DNA of 10,608 nucleotides from Peptococcaceae bacterium UBA4997 (GTDB lineage Bacteria > Bacillota > Dehalobacteriia > UBA4068 > UBA4997). The notes under the pieces are model-generated. The model ran no database searches, was not told the DNA's origin, and worked only from the letters and a program-made list of their open reading frames with translations. Shown here piece after piece: positions 1 through 6,399 of the stretch (positions are counted from its first letter, which is position 1; every line of letters starts with the position of its first letter). The DNA is taken from NCBI GenBank assembly GCA_002398485.1, contig DGYV01000031.1, forward strand, positions 12,024 to 22,631, given 5' to 3'. The position numbers and the translations under genes are program-made.

Positions 1-169
1 CAAACCTTTATTTTACGGGGATATGCTGGCCTGTGATAATTGTGATTATAATGCCTTGTGTGCTACTGAGAAGACGGCTGATTTGCCTATGGCAGACAAG
101 CCCGAATTAAGCAATGAGGAAGCTATAGCAGCCATGGCTGAAGCGGCAGGGGGTGAGGTTGATGAGTAG
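1..169 (+). CDS. addB: AddB, ATP-dependent helicase/nuclease subunit B (C-terminal end only)
   Basis: The frame is open from base 2 to the TAG at 167-169, giving the last 55 residues of a longer protein. It contains the cysteine pattern CxxCxxxxxC (Cys codons at 32, 41 and 59; residues CDNCDYNALC). In AddB this motif supplies three of the four ligands of the [4Fe-4S] cluster that staples the C-terminal nuclease domain. A roughly 36-residue acidic, Ala-rich tail follows. The family role is the nuclease subunit of the AddAB complex, which resects double-strand breaks for RecA loading; its helicase domain is degenerate and recognises Chi. The identification rests on the Fe-S motif plus the addA gene directly downstream, overlapping by 8 nt, which is the standard addBA arrangement in Bacillota. 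The nuclease catalytic residues lie outside the window. Confidence 0.9.
   Translation, partial: KPLFYGDMLACDNCDYNALCATEKTADLPMADKPELSNEEAIAAMAEAAGGEVDE
148..156 (+). promoter_or_regulatory. Ribosome binding site deciding the addA start
   Basis: AGGGGGTGA at 148-156 differs from the ideal AGGAGGTGA by one base. It lies 8 nt before the ATG at 162, so ATG 162 is preferred over the in-frame GTG at 153 and TTG at 159. The site is inside the 3' end of addB. Confidence 0.75.
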
Positions 170-3100
170 AAGCTGGACAGTAAGCCAAAAAGAGGCTATC
201 GAAAACAGGGGTGAAAACCTTTTGGTGGCCGCGGGAGCAGGTTCGGGCAAGACCTCTGTTTTAATCGAAAGAATCATCACAAGGATAATGGATAGTAAAA
301 ACCCTGTGGATGTGGATAATCTTCTGGTAGTAACTTATACCAATGCCGCTGCCGCGGAAATGCGCCACCGCTTGGGCAAGGCTATCAACGAAGGTTTGCT
401 TAAAAACCCTGCGGACGATCATTTAAGGCGCCAGCTTTCACTTTTACAAAGGGCTCATGTAACAACACTGCATGCTTTTTGTTTGGATATTATCACAAAA
501 TACTTTTATTTATTGGATTTAGATTCTAAAATTCGCATTGGCAGCCAGGCGGAGCTTTCAGCTTTGCAAACCAAGGTGTTGGATGATTTGTTTGAAGAAT
601 ATTACCTAATGGAGCCTTCACCGCTCAAGCTTTTACTTAGCCATTATAACAGGGGTGTAGGTGATGAAAATTTGCGCAGTTTGGTTTTGCAAACAGCAGA
701 TTTCAGCTATAGTATGCCAAACCCCTTGAACTGGATAAAAAGCTTAAAAACACCTTATGAAGAAGGCAGCGCGGAAACATGGCTGAAATATCTTGTGGAA
801 GCGGCAGCAGAGGATATCAAGGGTTTAAGCTTGCTTATCAATAAAGCGGTGGCCTATTGTAGGGAAGAACAAAACGGCCTGCAAAAATATTTGCCCGTAA
901 TAGGCGAGGAAGCAAAAAGCTTGAACAGGCTGGCAGATTCAGACTTTGCCGGCTGGAACAACTTTGCCGAAGCGGTAAATAAGCTTGAATTTGCCAGGCT
1001 GCCTGTTATTACAGCCAAAGCGGGCGCAGATGAAGATATCAAAAAAAGGGTGCAAAACTTAAGGAATAGCGTTAAAGACGGCATAAAAGCAATTAAAACC
1101 CATTATACGGCATATACTGAAGAAGCCATGTCTGTGCAGATAAGCAGGCTTGCTCCTATGGCCACGGCTTTGGTAGATTTAACGGAAGCTTATTGTAAAG
1201 CTTGGCAGCAAACCAAAAAAAGCAAAAAACTGCTGGAATTCAATGACTTGGAACATTATTGTTTGCAGCTTTTAACAGATGAAAAAAACGGCGTAACGGC
1301 AGACCTACAAAGCTGTTTTACAGAAATTTTTGTTGATGAGTATCAAGATATAAACCAGGTACAAGAAGCTATTTTAAATGCCCTTGCCCGTGGCAACAAC
1401 AGCTTTATGGTGGGGGATATTAAGCAAAGCATTTATCGTTTTCGCTTGGCGGAGCCGGGACTTTTTATGGGCAAATTCCATGCTTATGGTTCCTATAACG
1501 GCGGCAAACGTATAGATCTGCAGCATAATTTCAGAAGTGAGGCCGGCATCATCAATGCAGTAAACTTTATTTTTCGCCAGCTTATGGTAGGTGAGAGTAC
1601 AGAAATAGATTATGATGCCAAAGCTGCCTTAATTTCAGGAAAAGATGAAGAAAATACAGTGCCTGTTGAGCTTAACATCATAGCCGTGGGTAAGGAAGAA
1701 ATGGCGGATGAGGAAAATGAAGAGTTTTTGGAAAACCTTGATGGAGCTCAAAAAGAGGCTAGGGTTATAGGCAAGCGTATCAAACAGCTTATAGCGGAAG
1801 GCGCAAAATACAAGGATATAGTGATTTTGCTTAGGGCTGCGCGTACCCGTTCAGTTATTATGGCCAAAGAGCTTGCAGGCATGGGGATACCGGTATTAAC
1901 GGACGCTGTGGATAATTACTATGAAAACGCTGAATTTCAAACTATATTTAGCTTTTTGAAAGTATTAGATAATCCAAGGCAGGACATAGAGCTTGCGGCT
2001 TTAATGCACTCGGCCATAGGTGGTTTTAGCTTGGAGGAATTGGCGGAAATAAAAGCGGAAAACAGTGAAGGGGATTTTTATGATGCCTTGAAAGCTGCTC
2101 AAAATTCAAAAGCCTTATTTTTTTGGCAAAATTTACAAACATGGCGGCAAAGGGTCAAACAGGGTAGTATCAGCGAATTTTTAAGCCAAATCTATAGGGA
2201 AACGGGTTTTTACAGTTTTGCGGGAGCCTTAAGTGATGGCAATATCAGACAGCATAATCTACGCAGCTTAAAAGCACAGGCTTTGGATTACGAAAAATAT
2301 TCTTATAAAGGGCTGGGCGGCTTTATTGATTATTTGGAACGTAACTTGGAGCAGGGCCAGGTACCCGCAGGCTTTAAAAGTGGTGCCGATGCTGTAACCA
2401 TTATGAGCATACACCGCAGCAAAGGCTTGGAATTCCCTATTGTTTTTGTGGCAGGTTTGGGCCGGCCTTTTAATTTAACGGATATAAAAAGGGATGTGCT
2501 TTTGCACCGTGATATGGGCTTGGGCTTGCGTTGTGTGGATTTAGAAAAAAACATAAAATTCAATACGGTTTCGCACCGTGTTTTGGCGCATAAAATCAAG
2601 GCGGAGAGCCTTGCCGAGGAATTGAGAATTTTATATGTAGCCATGACAAGGGCTAAAGAACACCTTATTTTAACGGCCAGTTCCCGTAATTTGGTTAAAG
2701 CGGTTATGCGCGGCGCCAGTTTTATGGATTTGGCATCATGGCAGTTTTCTCCCGGTGTGATCAAGCAGTGCAGCAGTTATTTGGATTTATTGATTTTGGC
2801 TTTGATACGCCACCCAGCAGGTGCCGCATTGACTGATTGGGCAGGCTTGGCACATGAGGAGTGGCAGCAAGACTTCTTAGAGGATAAAAGCCGTTTTCTA
2901 ATAAATATTGTAAATAATATTACAGGAACTGAATCTGTTAAGGCTGAAGCCATGAATTCTTATGAATTAAAAAAGATTTTTGAAGATGAAGCAATAGTCG
3001 ATGAAGTACTTGATGATAAACTTGCTTATGAGCTGTCATGGCGCTATCCATATGCTGTAGCAACCAAAATTCCTTCTAAGTGGACAGTAACTGAGCTGAA

Positions 3101-3686
3101 CCAAAAAAATAAGGATGTTATGGAGCAAGCCAAAGTAGATTTTGTTCAGGAAGAACAGCGTTCTGTGCTGGCAGAAGCCGCTGGGCTAAACTATGCCCGC
3201 AGAGGTATCATCCTGCACTTCTTATTGGAGAATATAGATTATAATGGGGATGTGGATTTGCAGATAGAAAGCCTTCTTGAACATATAACGGATGCGGAAA
3301 CTCAGCTTTTAGCCGGTGATAAGCAGTCAATAAGGAACTTTTTTGCTTCCGCAACCGGGGCAAGGCTGAAAAAAGCCGAAAAAGTATTTAGGGAACTTCA
3401 GTTTATTTATGCCCTGCCTGCTAAAGAATTGGAAACCTTGTTGGCAAGTGATGATAAAATACTCCTGCAGGGTACAATAGACTTAGTATTTAAGGAAGCT
3501 GAAGGCTGGGTAATTGTGGATTATAAGTCAGGCCGCAGTGTTGGTAAAACTGATGCTGAATTATTGGATGCATATGGTAAACAGCTTTCCTTATACGCAA
3601 AAGCTTTTACTGAAATATGCAAAGAACCTGTAAAGGAAGCAATGCTTTATTTTCTTGGTTCAAACCATGTGGTCAAACTTAAATAA
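162..3686 (+). CDS. addA: AddA, ATP-dependent helicase/nuclease subunit A
   Basis: 1174 aa, close to the usual AddA length (about 1200). It is the motor and one nuclease of the AddAB complex: a 3'-5' SF1A (UvrD-like) helicase that unwinds and degrades DNA from double-strand ends until Chi, preparing 3' single strands for RecA. Helicase motifs in order: Walker A AGAGSGKT (about residues 24-31), motif II DEYQD (392-396), motif III GDIKQSIYRFR, motif IV QHNFRSE, motif V SIHRSKGLEFP (about 747) and motif VI LYVAMTRAKEHL (about 824). The C-terminal RecB-type nuclease has GTID (1104-1107; catalytic Asp1107) and DYKSG (1120-1124; Asp1120, Lys1122), with an upstream His in GIILHFLLE. All catalytic motifs look intact. 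The start is ATG 162, overlapping addB by 8 nt, so translational coupling is likely. No strong hairpin terminator follows the stop directly. Confidence 0.97.
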   Translation: MSRSWTVSQKEAIENRGENLLVAAGAGSGKTSVLIERIITRIMDSKNPVDVDNLLVVTYTNAAAAEMRHRLGKAINEGLLKNPADDHLRRQLSLLQRAHVTTLHAFCLDIITKYFYLLDLDSKIRIGSQAELSALQTKVLDDLFEEYYLMEPSPLKLLLSHYNRGVGDENLRSLVLQTADFSYSMPNPLNWIKSLKTPYEEGSAETWLKYLVEAAAEDIKGLSLLINKAVAYCREEQNGLQKYLPVIGEEAKSLNRLADSDFAGWNNFAEAVNKLEFARLPVITAKAGADEDIKKRVQNLRNSVKDGIKAIKTHYTAYTEEAMSVQISRLAPMATALVDLTEAYCKAWQQTKKSKKLLEFNDLEHYCLQLLTDEKNGVTADLQSCFTEIFVDEYQDINQVQEAILNALARGNNSFMVGDIKQSIYRFRLAEPGLFMGKFHAYGSYNGGKRIDLQHNFRSEAGIINAVNFIFRQLMVGESTEIDYDAKAALISGKDEENTVPVELNIIAVGKEEMADEENEEFLENLDGAQKEARVIGKRIKQLIAEGAKYKDIVILLRAARTRSVIMAKELAGMGIPVLTDAVDNYYENAEFQTIFSFLKVLDNPRQDIELAALMHSAIGGFSLEELAEIKAENSEGDFYDALKAAQNSKALFFWQNLQTWRQRVKQGSISEFLSQIYRETGFYSFAGALSDGNIRQHNLRSLKAQALDYEKYSYKGLGGFIDYLERNLEQGQVPAGFKSGADAVTIMSIHRSKGLEFPIVFVAGLGRPFNLTDIKRDVLLHRDMGLGLRCVDLEKNIKFNTVSHRVLAHKIKAESLAEELRILYVAMTRAKEHLILTASSRNLVKAVMRGASFMDLASWQFSPGVIKQCSSYLDLLILALIRHPAGAALTDWAGLAHEEWQQDFLEDKSRFLINIVNNITGTESVKAEAMNSYELKKIFEDEAIVDEVLDDKLAYELSWRYPYAVATKIPSKWTVTELNQKNKDVMEQAKVDFVQEEQRSVLAEAAGLNYARRGIILHFLLENIDYNGDVDLQIESLLEHITDAETQLLAGDKQSIRNFFASATGARLKKAEKVFRELQFIYALPAKELETLLASDDKILLQGTIDLVFKEAEGWVIVDYKSGRSVGKTDAELLDAYGKQLSLYAKAFTEICKEPVKEAMLYFLGSNHVVKLK

Positions 3687-3705
3687 TTTTAATATCTATA
3701 CAGGC

Positions 3706-3732
3706 ACTTTAAGCCCTTTTTGGCATAATATA
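3706..3732 (+). promoter_or_regulatory. Possible sporulation-type (sigma-K-like) promoter before the small membrane protein gene
   Basis: CATAATATA at 3724-3732 fits the late mother-cell -10 pattern CATAnnnTA. An AC dinucleotide at 3706-3707, 16 nt upstream, fits the minimal -35. The consensus is short, so a chance match is quite possible. CATAAT could equally be a weak housekeeping -10 without a good -35. Confidence 0.22.
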
Positions 3733-3751
3733 GGCTAAAGGGGGTTTTGCT

Positions 3752-3964
3752 ATGACAGGGTTAAAAAATTGTTTCGGCGGTTTTGGCGGTTTCGGCGGCA
3801 AAGGCTGTCGCCCTAAAAGAAATATCCGCTGTACCTTGCACAGCATTGTTTGGTACTTGTTTTTAGGTGCTACCTGTGCTTTGTTTTTGTACATTATGGT
3901 ATGCCCTAATTTTTGGTTGGTTTTGGTACTGTTTATGTTGGTTTTGGGTATGATAGCTTGGTAA
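3752..3964 (+). CDS. Small Gly/Phe-repeat membrane protein, function unknown
   Basis: 70 aa, not recognised. An AAGGGGG ribosome binding site (3738-3744) sits 7 nt before the ATG, which supports a real gene. The N-terminus carries a short repeat, FGGFGGFGG (residues 8-16), then a basic Cys-containing stretch (KGCRPKRNIRC, 17-27). Two hydrophobic segments follow, about 31-50 and 54-70, separated by CPN and ending at the C-terminus, so a two-pass inner-membrane hairpin is likely. The basic stretch would place the N-terminus in the cytoplasm by the positive-inside rule. Four of the five cysteines (7, 19, 27, 42) lie in or near the N-terminal half. It stands alone between addA and a metallohydrolase gene that has its own promoter. 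Small Gly-rich membrane proteins are common among sporulation proteins, but no family is assigned. The antisense frame over 3709-3894 has no better claim. Confidence 0.65.
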   Translation: MTGLKNCFGGFGGFGGKGCRPKRNIRCTLHSIVWYLFLGATCALFLYIMVCPNFWLVLVLFMLVLGMIAW

Positions 3965-3975
3965 TTCCAATAATA

Positions 3976-4004
3976 TTGTAAAGCCTGCGGATTTGTGCTA
4001 TGAT
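3976..4004 (+). promoter_or_regulatory. Housekeeping promoter with extended -10 for the UPF0173 gene
   Basis: -35 TTGTAA at 3976-3981, a 17-nt spacer, and -10 TATGAT at 3999-4004 preceded by TGC (extended -10). Predicted transcription start is near 4011, leaving a leader of about 40 nt before the ATG at 4053. Confidence 0.6.
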
Positions 4005-4052
4005 AAAGAAACAGATTTTTTAAATTATAGCTTTATATTCGGAGGTGTTTTT

Positions 4053-4760
4053 ATGAGAATAGCTTTTTACGGACATTCTTGTGTAAGTGTGATGGGAAGC
4101 AAAATCATTTTGATAGACCCTTACTTAAAAGGCAATCCTGTTGCAAAAACAGATCCGCGTGATATTGTCGCCGATTATATATTAGTAACGCACGCTCATG
4201 GTGATCATTTGGGCGATACTGTTGAAATAGCCAAGCGTACAGGCGCTACCGTAATTGCAAGCTATGAACTTTCGGAATGGCTAATTAAACAAGGGGTGCC
4301 TAATGTGCATGGCATGGGTACGGGCGGTGCTTTTGTGTTCCCTGATTTATTCAAGGTAAAACAAACTCAGGCTTGGCACAGTTCTTCTTTGCCTAACGGC
4401 ACTGCCTGCGGTATAGCCTGCGGCTATTTATTCTGGTTAGACGGTGTTTGTTTTTATCATGCTGGTGATACGGGTTTGTTCAGTGATATTGGGCGTATTA
4501 TAGGTAAGCACGATATTGATGTGGCCTTTTTACCTATAGGCGGGAATTTTACCATGGGTCCAACCGATGCTCTTATTGCTACGGGCTGGCTTGACTGCAA
4601 ATATGTTGTACCTGTACATTATGACACCTATTCTTTAATTGAGCAGGATGGTGAAAACTTCAAAAAACAAATAGAAAACAAAACTCAAAGCAGGTGCATT
4701 CTTATGAAGCCCGATACAGTAGTTAATTATGATGAAATAGTTATGAAAAACAAAAAATAA
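4053..4760 (+). CDS. UPF0173 family metal-dependent hydrolase (metallo-beta-lactamase fold, YtkL-like)
   Basis: 235 aa, typical for UPF0173. The start is ATG 4053, with GGAGG at 4041-4045 and a 7-nt gap; the frame opens earlier at 3993 but that region is the promoter and leader. Metal-binding motifs: GHSCV near the N-terminus, THAHGDH with HxHxDH at residues 47-52, YHAGDTG with His136 and Asp139, and PVHYDT with His189. Family-typical blocks are also present (HGMGTGG, FLPIGGNFTMGPTDA). These residues would bind a binuclear zinc or similar metal centre. The protein is predicted cytosolic, without a signal peptide. The physiological substrate of this widespread family is not established. Its own promoter and a strong terminator make it a monocistronic unit. 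Confidence 0.93.
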   Translation: MRIAFYGHSCVSVMGSKIILIDPYLKGNPVAKTDPRDIVADYILVTHAHGDHLGDTVEIAKRTGATVIASYELSEWLIKQGVPNVHGMGTGGAFVFPDLFKVKQTQAWHSSSLPNGTACGIACGYLFWLDGVCFYHAGDTGLFSDIGRIIGKHDIDVAFLPIGGNFTMGPTDALIATGWLDCKYVVPVHYDTYSLIEQDGENFKKQIENKTQSRCILMKPDTVVNYDEIVMKNKK

Positions 4761-4789
4761 AAATTCAAAAAAATTTTAATAGAATTGGC

Positions 4790-4821
4790 AAAAGCTACCA
4801 AAATATTTTGGTAGCTTTTTT
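4790..4821 (+). terminator. Intrinsic terminator after the UPF0173 gene
   Basis: A perfect 30-nt palindrome (4790-4819; arms AAAAGCTACCAAAA and TTTTGGTAGCTTTT) ends in a run of six T (4816-4821). Its A-run on the left arm means it could act in both directions, but no convergent gene is present. Confidence 0.93.
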
Positions 4822-4882
4822 AGATATTATCTAAAGGTTAAGGGCAAAATACTTGAAGAACATTTTTAAAGGAGGTGTAATA

Positions 4883-5041
4883 ATGAATAAAATAAATTGT
4901 CTTGTGGAGGAATGCGTTTATAACTGTAATAATGATTGTGAAGCTAATGAAATTCAGGTATGTTCCTCTAATGCAGGAAATGTAAGCCACCCTGACAATA
5001 CTTTTTGCAAAACTTTTTCATCCAAAAGAAGCGACAAGTAA
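4883..5041 (+). CDS. DUF1540 domain-containing small Cys-rich protein
   Basis: 52 aa. AAAGGAGGTG (4868-4877) sits 7 nt before ATG 4883; the in-frame TTG at 4853 lacks a comparable site. Six cysteines are spaced as in DUF1540: INC, then EECVYN, CNNDC, a short spacer with EIQVC, and a closing TFCKTF. The pattern suggests a small metal-binding (zinc-knuckle-like) or disulfide fold; the function of the family is not known. DUF1540 proteins occur widely in spore-forming Bacillota, and the two coat-type genes just downstream fit a sporulation or cell-surface setting. No clear sigma-A promoter is visible between the upstream terminator (4821) and the start, so a stage-specific promoter I cannot identify, or weak readthrough, may drive it. 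Confidence 0.82.
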   Translation: MNKINCLVEECVYNCNNDCEANEIQVCSSNAGNVSHPDNTFCKTFSSKRSDK

Positions 5042-5060
5042 CAGTAAAGAAATGGCAAAC

Positions 5061-5085
5061 AAAAGTGCTTTAAGAGCATTTTATT
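5061..5085 (+). terminator. Weak hairpin between the DUF1540 and coat-protein genes
   Basis: AAAA-(g)-TGCT and AGCATTTT form a stem with one bulged G and a short loop, followed by TTATTTAT rather than a solid T-run. It could be a leaky terminator or an mRNA-processing hairpin that sets different expression for the two sides. Confidence 0.35.
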
Positions 5086-5125
5086 TATCGTCTTTTCAAG
5101 GAAAAAACAAAAGGAGGATATAAAA

Positions 5126-5329
5126 ATGGCACAATTGACTCAAAAAGAATTAATGTATATAAACGATTGCATGGAAAAAGAACAGAATGAAATGAAAAAG
5201 CTCAACGATTACGCTAACCAAGTAACTGACCCCGCATTAAGTTCTACTCTTAAAAGTATAGCTCAAATGCACCAAAGCCATTTTGGTATTTTAAAAAGCC
5301 ATGTTGATAGCGCATCCTATTCTGGCTAG
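5126..5329 (+). CDS. Small helical spore-coat-type protein (CotF-like, N-terminal half)
   Basis: 67 aa, starting at ATG 5126 with AAGGAGG at 5111-5117 (8-nt gap). The sequence is almost wholly helical: a first helix LTQKELMYINDCMEKEQ, then KLNDYANQVTDPALSSTLKSI, then a His-rich QMHQSHFGILKSHV. This resembles the short coat proteins found next to CotF homologues in Clostridia, with the recurring pattern LTQKEL...E...YA...DP.L...L...A..H..H. The spaced Glu and His residues recall a ferritin-like helix pair, but the protein is too short for a full four-helix bundle by itself. It lies 40 nt upstream of the next CotF-like gene, so the two are probably co-transcribed and may assemble together. Assignment is by pattern recognition. 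Confidence 0.7.
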   Translation: MAQLTQKELMYINDCMEKEQNEMKKLNDYANQVTDPALSSTLKSIAQMHQSHFGILKSHVDSASYSG

Positions 5330-5369
5330 TAAATAAAATCAATAAAAAAATCAATTGGGAGGGAATAAA

Positions 5370-5627
5370 ATGGATGATAAAATGATAGCTTGGGATTCAC
5401 TGAAAGACGCAAAACATTTATCGGAAATTTACACGGGATTTGCAACCGAAGTTGCTTGTGAAGCCTTATTACAGGATACTATTAAAATAGGCCAAGACCA
5501 TGTACGCGCCAACCATGATATTTTTAATATCATGCAAAAAAATGGCTGGTATCCAACAGCTATGGCAACTCAACAATCTCTTTTACAGGCACAAAATAAA
5601 GCTCAGCAATTAAGCCAAGGTCAATAA
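5370..5627 (+). CDS. CotF-family spore coat protein
   Basis: 85 aa. GGGAGGG at 5357-5363 is 6 nt before ATG 5370, which is preferred over the in-frame TTG at 5355 because that codon lies inside the ribosome binding site. The protein follows the Coat_F pattern (PF07875): DSLKDAKHLSEIYTGFATE, then a helix ending GQDHVRANHDIFNIMQK, then NGWYP, the family's typical end motif, and a Gln-rich tail. CotF of Bacillus subtilis is a longer, processed coat protein; this version matches only the C-terminal Coat_F unit, as is common in Clostridia. It is predicted soluble, with no signal peptide. Such proteins are made in the mother cell and assembled on the spore, though CotF-like proteins also occur in organisms where sporulation is unproven. 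A GTAA-loop hairpin follows the stop. Confidence 0.8.
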   Translation: MDDKMIAWDSLKDAKHLSEIYTGFATEVACEALLQDTIKIGQDHVRANHDIFNIMQKNGWYPTAMATQQSLLQAQNKAQQLSQGQ

Positions 5628-5632
5628 TTTTT

Positions 5633-5653
5633 AGGCAGGGTAACCTGCCTTTA
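5633..5653 (+). terminator. Hairpin terminator after the CotF-like gene
   Basis: AGGCAGG (5633-5639) and CCTGCCT (5644-5650) form a perfect 7-bp stem closed by a GTAA tetraloop. Only three T follow, so termination may be partial. Confidence 0.55.
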
Positions 5654-5668
5654 CATAATATATAGTTA

Positions 5669-5697
5669 TTGTGGCATTTTTTTTTATATGTTATAAT
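5669..5697 (+). promoter_or_regulatory. Candidate distal promoter of the ridA leader
   Basis: TTGTGG at 5669-5674, a 17-nt spacer, and a perfect TATAAT at 5692-5697 preceded by TGT (extended -10). Transcription would start near 5704 and make a leader of about 130 nt containing three stem-loops before ridA. Confidence 0.55.
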
Positions 5698-5706
5698 AAT
5701 CATAAA

Positions 5707-5798
5707 CCCCAGATGGTATATTTGGGGGATTACCGCAATTTTATAGTTAAGGTTTTACCGTAAGGTAAAAGCCAGCAATAGCCATTTACGGCTATGCT
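5707..5798 (+). ncRNA. Structured leader with three consecutive stem-loops, unidentified
   Basis: Hairpin 1: CCCCAGA (5707-5713) pairs with TTTGGGG (5721-5727), one G-U. Hairpin 2: GGTTTTACC (5751-5759) pairs with GGTAAAA-(g)-CC (5764-5773), with loop GTAA and one bulged G. Hairpin 3: AGC-(a)-ATAGCC (5774-5783) pairs with GGCTATGCT (5790-5798). CCGTAA at the top of hairpin 2 (5758-5763) is complementary to TTACGG at the top of hairpin 3 (5786-5791), so a loop-loop contact or an alternative fold is possible. I do not recognise a known riboswitch class. None of the hairpins has a T-run, so premature termination is not the obvious mechanism. Hairpin 3 may instead be a DNA operator, because it abuts a -10 element. 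Confidence 0.4.
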
Positions 5799-5803
5799 AT
5801 AAT
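5795..5803 (+). promoter_or_regulatory. Candidate proximal extended -10 promoter of ridA
   Basis: TGC followed by a perfect TATAAT (5798-5803). No good -35 lies 16-18 nt upstream, where an inverted repeat (5774-5798) occupies the space. The start would be near 5810, giving a leader of about 20 nt to the GTG at 5833. Confidence 0.4.
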
Positions 5804-5832
5804 ATATGCAAAATATTTGGAGGTGTTTTGAA

Positions 5833-6216
5833 GTGTCAAAAAAAATTATTGCCACTGCTAAAGCTCCGGCTGCTATAGGCCCTTATGTTCAGGGTTTAAA
5901 GGTTGGGGATTTTGTTTTTACTTCAGGCCAAATACCCATTAATCCCACAAACGGTGAAATAGTTGTGGGCGGTGTTGAAGCACAAACCAGGCAGGTGCTT
6001 AGTAATTTAGCTGCTATTTTAGAAGAAGCAGGTTCCTCCTTGCGGCAGGCAGTAAAAGTTACCCTGTTTATTAAAGATATGGCTGCTTTTGGTGCTATAA
6101 ATGAAGTTTATGCTGAATTTTTCGGTGATAATCCTCCCACACGTTCTTGTGTTGAGGTTGCCCGTTTACCCAAGGATGTGCTTATTGAGGCAGAAGCTAT
6201 AGCTTTGGCTAAGTAA
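5833..6216 (+). CDS. ridA: RidA family reactive intermediate/imine deaminase (YjgF/YER057c/UK114)
   Basis: 127 aa, the standard RidA length. The start is GTG 5833 with GGAGG at 5819-5823 (9-nt gap); the ATG at 5806 lies in the promoter region and upstream of the ribosome binding site. RidA hydrolyses reactive enamines/imines such as 2-aminoacrylate, released by PLP enzymes like threonine/serine dehydratase, to the 2-keto acid plus ammonia. Family motifs: [16 protein letters not shown], a central [17 protein letters not shown] helix, and the signature [23 protein letters not shown]. Arg104 and Glu119 correspond to E. coli Arg105 and Glu120, which bind the substrate carboxylate and help activate water, so the protein should be an active RidA and not a catalytically silent paralogue. 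It is expected to be a cytosolic trimer. It sits just before the branched-chain amino acid operon but ends in its own strong terminator. Confidence 0.95.
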   Translation: MSKKIIATAKAPAAIGPYVQGLKVGDFVFTSGQIPINPTNGEIVVGGVEAQTRQVLSNLAAILEEAGSSLRQAVKVTLFIKDMAAFGAINEVYAEFFGDNPPTRSCVEVARLPKDVLIEAEAIALAK

Positions 6217-6249
6217 AAGTTTGGTTTAAATCCATTAATTATAAAAAGG

Positions 6250-6294
6250 AAACCAAGCAGTAAGTCCTTATTTTACTGCTTGGTTTTATTTTTT
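6250..6294 (+). terminator. Strong intrinsic terminator after ridA
   Basis: AAACCAAGCAGTAA (6250-6263) and TTACTGCTTGGTTT (6273-6286) form a perfect 14-bp stem with a 9-nt loop, followed by TTTTATTTTTT. It separates ridA from the ilv operon. Confidence 0.95.
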
Positions 6295-6347
6295 GGCAGC
6301 TATAGCCTTAAAGGCTGTTTGCGGCCCAAGTCTTCATTTTATTTTAC

Positions 6348-6375
6348 TTGACATATTGCATATTCGTGTTATACT
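6348..6375 (+). promoter_or_regulatory. Promoter of the ilvD-ilvN-ilvB operon
   Basis: A perfect -35 TTGACA at 6348-6353, a 16-nt spacer, and -10 TATACT at 6370-6375 preceded by TGT (extended -10). Predicted start is near 6382, about 20 nt before the first T-box leader elements. This is the strongest promoter in the window. Confidence 0.85.
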
Positions 6376-6399
6376 AATAAAAAGTTATTATTTTATAGC

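Noticed and set aside
2330..2764. 144-codon minus-strand open frame inside addA, and similar frames inside ilvD, ilvN and ilvB
   Set aside because: They lie wholly opposite well-conserved coding motifs and have no recognisable domain or initiation signal; they are shadows of the real genes.
3709..3742. CCCTTT (3713-3718) and AAAGGG (3737-3742) as an addA terminator
   Set aside because: The stem is only 6 bp with a long loop, and its right arm is part of the ribosome binding site of the next gene; no proper T-run follows.
3709..3894. Minus-strand open frame opposite the small membrane protein gene
   Set aside because: It has no ribosome binding site at its start and its Pro/Lys-rich product is the complement of the FGG repeats; the + frame has a proper ribosome binding site and sensible membrane segments.
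3993..4052. A 20-codon upstream extension of the UPF0173 protein
   Set aside because: It contains the -10 element and transcript leader; GGAGGTG with correct spacing selects the ATG at 4053, where family homology begins.
6221..6256. TTGGTTT (6221-6227) can pair with AAACCAA (6250-6256), competing with the ridA terminator
   Set aside because: The terminator stem is 14 bp and perfect, far more stable than this 7-bp alternative, so regulated antitermination is unlikely.
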